Assembly: GCF_932276165.1 (NCBI RefSeq)
Contig: NC_064011.1
Location: 2,931,501-2,995,500 of the forward strand
DNA: 64,000 bases
Direction: 5' to 3'
Source: Plutella xylostella
Taxonomy: Eukaryota; Arthropoda; Insecta; Lepidoptera; Plutellidae
Part shown: in pieces, positions 38,501-47,500 of the stretch
How positions within the stretch are numbered: position 1 is the first letter of the stretch
Layout: each line of letters begins with the position of its first letter
Notes under the pieces: generated by a model
Databases searched by the model: none
What the model was told of the DNA's origin: nothing
The model's input: only the letters and a program-made list of their open reading frames with translations
Position numbers and translations under genes: made by a program

Positions 38501-41500
38501 TCCCAGGTGGACCTCTCCCAGTACACGCGGCGCGCCGTGTCCTTCCTCGCGAGGAAGTTCTACACCTTGAAGTATGTGGCGCTGGTGCTGGCCTTCTGCA
38601 TCAACTTTGTGCTGCTGTTCTATAAGGTAAGGAGAATAAACTATCGAAAACGTATGAATTATGGCAGCGAAAGGCATTTTCAAACTAATTATCTAGGTAT
38701 TTTGCCAATGAATTGATAAATAAACCATCATTGCGCAAATTAGAAACTAAGATACTAGAATTAGTCGCATTGAGCCTGTTAAAAAGGCATAAAAAGCTAC
38801 ATGCTACGACTACGCGGCGATTTGTTATATTACTTGAGGCACAGACATAAGTATAGCTAAGACACAACCATACCGCGATGTAGAGTAGTGTTGACAGCGC
38901 CATCTAGTGTGGTTACTAGCAACTCTCCCAGTACACGCGGCGCGCCGTGTCCTTCCTCGCGAGGAAGTTCTACACGCTGAAGTACGTGGCGCTGGTGCTG
39001 GCCTTCTGCATCAACTTTTTGCTGCTGTTCTATAAGGTGAGAAGGAGAAACTATCTAAAATATATGAATAAACCGCTGCGTATAGGCATTTTTCTAGGTA
39101 TTTAGGAAAATAATTGAGAGTTAAATCATCTACACACTAAATAGAACCTATGATAGGCTAGAATACTAGAATTAGTGGCATTGAACCTATAAAGAAGGCA
39201 TTAAAAAGATAGTCGGTAGCTTCTACTTATTGCAATTTAAAGCGCGTTACATTTCATAACTGCATATAGCTCTAGCTGAGACACAACCATACCGCGATGT
39301 AGAGGTATGTTGCCAACGCGATCTAGTGTGGCTACTAGCAACTCTCCCAGTACACGCGGCGCGCCGTGTCCTTCCTCGCGAGGAAGTTCTACACCTTGAA
39401 GTACGTGGCGCTGGTGCTGGCCTTCTGCATCAACTTTGTGCTGCTGTTCTATAAGGTAAAGAGGAGGAGGTAAACTATCTAAAAATAATTATGCAAAAAA
39501 TGCGTAATCTTAGCATTTTTTAACCGATTTTCTAGGTAATAAACCTACTATTACCATTTATCTTTGTACTAAATAGAACCTAAGATACTAGAATTAGTTG
39601 CATTGAGCCTGTAAAAAGGCATAAAAATAAAAATGTACATGTTACGATCACGCGGCGTTTTGTTATGTTACTTGAGGCCCAGATATAAAACTGGATATAA
39701 GTATAGCTAAAACCCAACCATACCGCGATGTAGAGGCATGTTGACAACGCCATCTAGTCTGGCGTAGGGGAACTATCGTGTCGCCCTCCCCCCTCCCACT
39801 CGCCCGTCTACAAGTATGAAGTTATTAAATACTAGTTGCAAGCACCCATCTACTATCTCTTTCATTCTCTGGAGTAGTAACTATACTATCTCTTTCATTC
39901 CCAGGTATCCACCCTGGACGCTGAGCCTGGTGAAGGGTCCGGAATTGGAGACATCATCAGCGGCTCCGGGTCAGGGTCTGGTTCCGGCAGCGGCGACGGT
40001 ATGTTGATGTTACCTTACTTTTACTGTCTATTGCACATGCTAGTGCCTTTTCTTTCTGTTACTGTGTTCTGTGTCTGCCCCCGTATTATGTAACTCCGAG
40101 TGCGGTTGGTTGGTATAAAATGGCTGACTACTTAGAGCATTATTAATTAATAACTTTTTACTGACTTATCTGATTTCACAAACGTTTATGTTGAATGTAA
40201 GGATATATTGGTAGGCTTCTTGCATATTTCTTTCACAAATATTTTTTGTGTTTTCGGTTAATAAGTCTCTAAGTTGATACCAATTATCACCGGTTGCTAA
40301 CTCTCAAAAAGTTACAAAATACGGGGGCTGGTCAGTGTGTCAAAAATGATTCTTTATTTTAACTATCTTTATATTTTGATGTAGCTCTAAAGTACCTTAT
40401 ACCGCACCTGCAAGAGAACCTAAAAAGTGTCTTATCCTTCATGTTTACATGGTAATCTTGTCGAGATAAACGGTCATACAAAATTTTACATAATTGAATC
40501 TTTGCTTTGACAAGGTAACACTTTGTAAAGCTTCGTGTTTATAACGATGACTGCACCGCTGTTCCTTGGTGAATCGTCCCCTCAATAAATAGAACCCCCC
40601 AACGTCTCAAATCTAAAACCAAAACCTTCTGACCTGCCCACAGGAGGCAGCGGTGAAGAAGACGAAGATCCGATAGAGCTGGTGCATATAGACGAGGATT
40701 ACTTCTACATGGAACACGTCATCAAGATAGCTGCGTTACTGCATTCTATAGTATCGCTGGCTATACTGATCGGGTACTACCATTTGAAGGTAAGTTTTGC
40801 TTAAAGGTTTTAATTTTTATTTGTTTTAGTGGCAATTTTTCTACCCCTAAAATTGTAAAAGGGGTTATATTCTACCAGTAGTAGTTAGGACTGCAAGGGT
40901 TTTAGTGCCTGCATCTGCATCTTTGAAGGTACCTTTGTGAGTATCCCGCAGTGGATCAGAGTGGTGAGAAACATTCCAAGCTTAGAAAGGTACTTTATTT
41001 ACTTCCTCTATCCGAATCTAAGGTAAGAACTGCTAAAAAGGCATACCAACCTGCCACGCAACTCCTCGAAGACGAAGAAGGAAACCTTGTCTCGGATCCC
41101 GAAAAGCAGAAAACCATGTGGCGCCAGTATGTTCAGCAACTTCTCAATTGCCCACCGGTTACCAATGAAAACCCAGTAAACACAGAAGACTGTCGAGTAG
41201 ACCATGACCCTCATAAGGAACCACCAGACTTCGAAGAGGTTAGGAGAGCCATCATGAGGCTTAAAAATCATAAGTCCCCTGGTATCGATAATATTGCTGG
41301 AGAGCTTTGGAAGTATGGTGGGGGAGCAATGCAATCTCGATTGTACGAATTAATTCGTAGGATCTGGGAGGAAGAGCAACAACCTATGGAGTGGAATGTT
41401 GGCATTATTTGTCCGATACACAAGAAAGGATGTAGGAAGAAATGCGGAAATTACAGAGGGATTGCGTTGCTTCCAACGGCATATAAAGTGCTCTCGTATA

Positions 41501-44500
41501 TTATCCTCGCCCGCCTAGAACCATATGCAGAGCAAATACTCGGCGACTATCAATGTGGCTTCCGCAGAAACCGCAGCACAGTGGACCAAATGTTTCTCCT
41601 GAAACAAATTATGGAAAAACGATGGGAATACGCCCAAAGTGTCCACTGTCTCTTTGTTGACTTCGCCAAAGCCTATGATAGTATCGACCGAGAGACCCTC
41701 TACCACATACTAACATCTTACCAAGTACCGAAGAAGCTAGTAAGAATGATTAAGATAGCTACGGGAACAAGTAGAATGCGGGTTAGAGCTGGAGGGGGGC
41801 TAACGGACGAGTTTGAAGTCGTGACCGGACTCAAGCAGGGTGACGCCCTTTCGCCTGTTCTGTTCAATCTAGCTCTCGAACACATCATCCTAAAAGTACT
41901 ACTGATTGATGGGGGAGTAGAGTTGAACGGAAAGCACAAAATTGTAGGGTATGCCGATGACCTTGCGATCCTTGGGCAAAGCGAACGAGAAGTGGTCAAA
42001 ATGACGGAGAAACTGGAGGAAGAGGGGAAAGGTGTGGGTCTCAGAATCAGCCACGAGAAAACCGAATACCTTCACATGAAACGATACAAAGACCGCTCAA
42101 CAAAGCGAAAAGACCTTCACGTGAATGGTATAACTTACAAGGGTGTCGACAAGTTCAAATATCTCGGGTGCACAATTACAGACACAAACCGGAGGGTGGA
42201 TGAAATCGACATCCGTATAGTTAACGCCCTAAGATGTACCGCAGCCCTTCACAAGGTGTTAGTGTCCAAGTTGTTAAGCAGAAGCACTAAAATCCGGATC
42301 TTCAAAACTGTCATCAGGCCGATTTTAATGTATGGGTGCGAAACTTGGACGCTAACTTTAAAGGAGGAAAATAAACTTCTAGTGGCGGAACGGAAGATAT
42401 TGCGGAAGATTCTGGGGCCGACAATAGGAGAAGATGGGGAATGGAGGCAGAGGTACAATCGGGAGATTGAAAATATAGTGTCCGAGCCCAACATCATCGG
42501 AGAAATAAAATCTTCCCGACTCCGCTGGCTAGGACATGTGGAGAGGATGGGAGAGGATCGAGCCGTAAGAAAAGCATATCTTGGTCAACCTTCTGGGCGT
42601 CGCCCGGTGGGGCGGCCGAGATACCGCTGGAAGGACGAAGTCGCCAAAGACCTGAAAGAGCTGGAAGTGTCCGACTGGTCAGAATTGGCACAGAATAGAG
42701 AAGATTGGCGCACTTTAATGTCGGAGGCCAAGATCCACTTCGGGTCGCTGAGCCAGCGGAGTAAGTAAGTAAGTCTATCCGAATCTGGATCTGCAGGTTT
42801 CTTACCTCATTTCCTTCATAAACAATTCATTTTTACATACCAGGACTTAAACACTCGGTCTCTTAAATCCATTACGCAACCATGGCTCTACTATTAATGA
42901 CTACAATAATATCATTCATTCAGGTCCCGCTCGCCATTTTCAAGCGTGAGAAGGAGATAGCTCGTAAACTGGAGTTCGATGGCCTCTACATTGCGGAGCA
43001 GCCAGAAGACGACGACTTGAAGAGCCACTGGGACAAGCTTGTTATATCTGCCAAGTGAGTGTTTTATTTGTTGCACAATGATGTCATTCTTAACGAAAGT
43101 CTAAATAAGCTTTCGGAAAAGAGGGCTCTTTTATTCTACGGAGAAGAATAGGGGAAAGATACTTCACTCCAAGAATGATGACTAGAAAGGATGCCAGTTC
43201 CCGTCAGTGCGGGTGTTCTTCAAGGCTGAATTTTGGGGGCATTTTTATTTCTTTTATATATGAAAGATGTGTAACGCGTTTTACAAAATTTATTATGTGA
43301 ATTACAGTCATCTTTATTAGTATTTATTAATCAAATTATTACAAATGTGATTCGAATTTTGTATAAATAAATCAAAAATTCCATTAGTACATAATGGTGT
43401 TCCACAAGGTGAATATTTAGGACCTTAATTATTCCTCTACTTACACCAACTCTTTCTTCCCACCCCACAGGTCGTTCCCAGTGAACTACTGGGATAAGTT
43501 CGTGAAGAAGAAGGTCCGCGTCAAGTACTCGGAGACTTACGACTTCGACTCCATCTCCAACATGCTCGGCATGGAGAAGACCGCCTTTGCGACGCAGGAA
43601 GATGAGGGCAGAGGGTTCTTCCACTAGTGAGTTGTCGTTATTATCATCATCACTATCAGCATCATCGTCATTATCAACATCATCATCGTATTCGCCTCCT
43701 CATAATGTCATATTGTCAAGTAGACCAAAGATTTCATTGCTATGTTACTGGGATTGCTGAAAGGTCCAGTTGAGGAATTTTACTGAATGCCCAAAGCTGA
43801 GCTTAAAGCTGAGTGTCACGCTTATTTCATAAAGTGCAGTCTTTCACTAGTGAGTTACTAAACTTTGTTATTTACAATATCAAAAAAAAACAGAGTAAAT
43901 AATTGAGGGATTTCCAGTACAGTAGGTAGTCTGTACTGGCTTTCCAGCCGTTACAGACCATTTGGCCACCGGCCGATTCTCCAATACCAGTAACAACCTG
44001 TCCAAGGCGCCAAAAATTTACATCAGTCTCAGCCAAGAATCTCTACAAAAATTTGTCCTTCCAAATCTTTATCTAAGCCAATTGCTGCTAACAGATACTT
44101 AAACACCACACAGAGAATAACCCTAAAATTTTCCTCCTCCACAGCATCCTAAGCATAGACTGGCGCTACCAAGTGTGGAAGGCGGGCGTCACGATCACAG
44201 ACAACTCGTTCCTGTACTCTCTATGGTACTTCTCGTTCTCTGTGATGGGCAACTTCAACCACTTCTTCTTCGCCGCTCATCTGTTGGACGTGGCCGTTGG
44301 GTTCAAGACGCTGAGGACTATCTTGCAGTCTGTCACGCATAACGGGAAACAGGTGAGGAATTTTGTAACAAACACAATACTAACTTTTTCTTGAAGTATA
44401 TTGCTGAAATCAGAAAAAAATGGCGTTCAACTATGTATACCTACCTAAATTCGCTGACGCAGAGTTGCCGAAAGGAACTAACTTTGGCATTAAATCTATT

Positions 44501-47500
44501 TATGTCGGTCTCTTTCTGTCCGTATACTGTCAAAGCGAAGCAGCAATGCATTTAAAGTCGTTATTAGCTTAAAGTTTCTTTCTGCAAATGCCCTATCCAA
44601 CATCGATATGTGATAAGGGATTAAAAGGTTTTCTGTTATGAATTTCGCTGTAACAAAGTAAAAAGTCTAGTATCATATTATGTCTTTCATAACATTCATC
44701 ACAGTTGAAGGGCACATTAAGATTCTTTATTGCTATAAGTACTCTTGTATAGATTAAACTATTTGTACTTACGTACCTACTGAAGTCCCGCCAAATCTAA
44801 ACCAGTTGCCTATATTATTATGTTATCATCAATACAATAGGTAAACTATTGATATACCTGGATGTTTAAGTTCCATATTTCTCTTCTCTCCCTGCTCAAC
44901 ATTCATTTCTTCACCCCTCTTTTTTCCTCCCACTAACCCCCCAATCTCTCTCCCCAGCTGGTCCTGACGGTGATGCTGCTCACCATCATCGTGTACATCT
45001 ACACGGTCATCGCCTTCAACTTCTTCCGCAAGTTCTACGTGCAGGAGGAGGATGATGACATTAATAGGAACTGCCATGATATGTTGACGGTGAGTGGACT
45101 GTAAATTTCATCTGCCAAAGGTTGGCATCCATTAAACTCGCTTGACAAAATGATTATCATGAATAAGCTGGACATAATTCTCAGTCAGTCTACTAAGATT
45201 CAGGTCCTGACGGCTGGAGGAAGTCCATTTTTAAACCTTGCCTAAACGCATGATCGCTTTATTTTTGTATAAGAAATAGTTCATGTCAATGTTCTATCTA
45301 CTTCAGTATAAGATTTTCTTTTGCAAACCATAACCATGTAACCTACACCTTTTTAACCCGCGAAGGAAAAAAAAGGTTGTTATAAGTTTAACATGACAGT
45401 ATATCTATATGTGGTAGCGTACACCATAGCTCCCAAACGGCTGAACCGATTTTTGTTTTTTTTTTATGTTCGGTCAGGTGCAGAGAAACCTGACCCCTCT
45501 CTCATAGTAACAATGCTTCTGAGGGGGGTCAGGTTTCTCTGACCCTTACTCTACCTACACTTATGTTTTTGCGATAATAAATAATAATCTATGTCTCTTC
45601 TCCCCAGTGCTTCGTATTCAACCTTTACAAGGGCGTGCGCGCGGGCGGCGGCATCGGAGACGAGTTGGAGCCTCCAGACGGCGACGACTCGGAGGCGTGG
45701 CGGATTGTCTTTGATATTACCTTCTTCTTTTTCATCATCGTCATCCTGTTGGCTATTCTTCAGGGTAAGTCTAGAGTCATCATCGAGCCGCACTTGTTCA
45801 ATCTCAACTGCTAGACATAGGTCTCTTCCAAGGTTCATCCAAGCAGCAGTTTGGTCTCGCTTAATAATTTTAGGTTTCTTTTCAATATATTTCATTAGTG
45901 TGTTTTGTGTATAATTTCATTACTTACCAGGCTATCTCGGGAAAATTATTTGGTAATTAGGTAAGAAGAATTGCGATGTGGTTTTCTACAATGTCCACCT
46001 TATTTCATTGTATTGATATAACTGTTTACCTGTTTAGACATAACGCACGCAGATTAAGAAATAATATGAGGCAGCTGCTATAGACCTACTATTAGTAAGG
46101 GGTAGCATGACTTTACAAGCCATTTTCACATTGTTTCTTAATCTGCATGTGCTATATCCGTATCTTTCAATATGCCTAGTTAGTATAGAAAGTAGAATGA
46201 CAATTGACTGAAGTATTCCATCCCTCACCCAGGTTTGATCATCGACGCGTTCGGAGAGCTCCGTGACCAGTTGGAGTCCGTCAAAGAAGATATGGAGTCC
46301 AACTGCTTCATATGTGGAATCAACAAGGACTACTTTGATAAGGTACAGAATACTGCAGATAGCAAGAGAACTTTATGTTCTTATACCAACCTAGCGCCAA
46401 CATTTTCAATCACGATCTACTGACGATTGATTGAAGACTTTTAATCGAAGAATAGTTAATCAATATTTGCATGCATGAATGCCTTATGTCATTAACTATT
46501 TAAGACATGTAAGAAAAGTTAAAAAAGGTTGGAAACAAAGGTATGAAAAATATCTGTTAGTCCCTAAAATTTGAATATCTACCCTCTTATTTATAGAAAA
46601 GTTACAGAACGTTTTAGCTATTGAACTGTTTTGTCCCTCTCTGTCAAAGAACAAACGGGGCTAGTCTGTAACACACACCTACAGATAAAGATACAATATC
46701 AAAGCATCAGTCTGTCCGCCATTTTCATATTGTTTCTTTATCTGCAAGAACAATTAGGTATATAATTTTTGTTTATTTTGTCCCCAGGTCCCACACGGAT
46801 TCGACACGCACGTGCAGAGAGAACACAACCTGGCCAACTACATGTTCTTCCTCATGCATCTCATCAATAAGCCGGATACGGAGTATACTGGTAATGTCGC
46901 TTGTCTATCTAATGTTGACCATAGTCAATTTCCTTTGTCTTTTATTATTATTATTTATTTATTATCCAAAAAACAACATGCATGGCTACAGTTTACACAA
47001 ATTGCCAAACTGCTATTGCAGTTTATCGGCAAGCTCATGGTTGGTATTACATATTTGGTCTGGCCAGGCTCTTAAGAGAAAAGTACTTGATATATCTACA
47101 GCCACGTAGAAGAGTATTTTAAGAGCTATTCCGGTAAATTACTCACAAGATTCTGAATAAAAATCCCAACCTCACAGCTCTTTCTAGTCCTACAATATTT
47201 TTGTTATCATTTCTAAAGCCGAACGTCCACTGCCGGCTAAACTAAGTTGTTCGCTTAGTTGAGCCAGTTGTCATACATAGTGCATAGTTTGCGGTGAATG
47301 CACATGTACTTATGAAAAATGGTTCTACTATGCGAACTAACTTAGTTTAGCCAGCAGTGGACGTTAGGCTTAATGCTTTGCCTTGATAAGTATTAATACT
47401 CACATAATTTTATCATTTCCTTCCAGGTCAAGAGACGTACGTGTGGAACATGTACACGCAGCGTTGCTGGGACTTCTTCCCCGTCGGAGACTGTTTCAGG

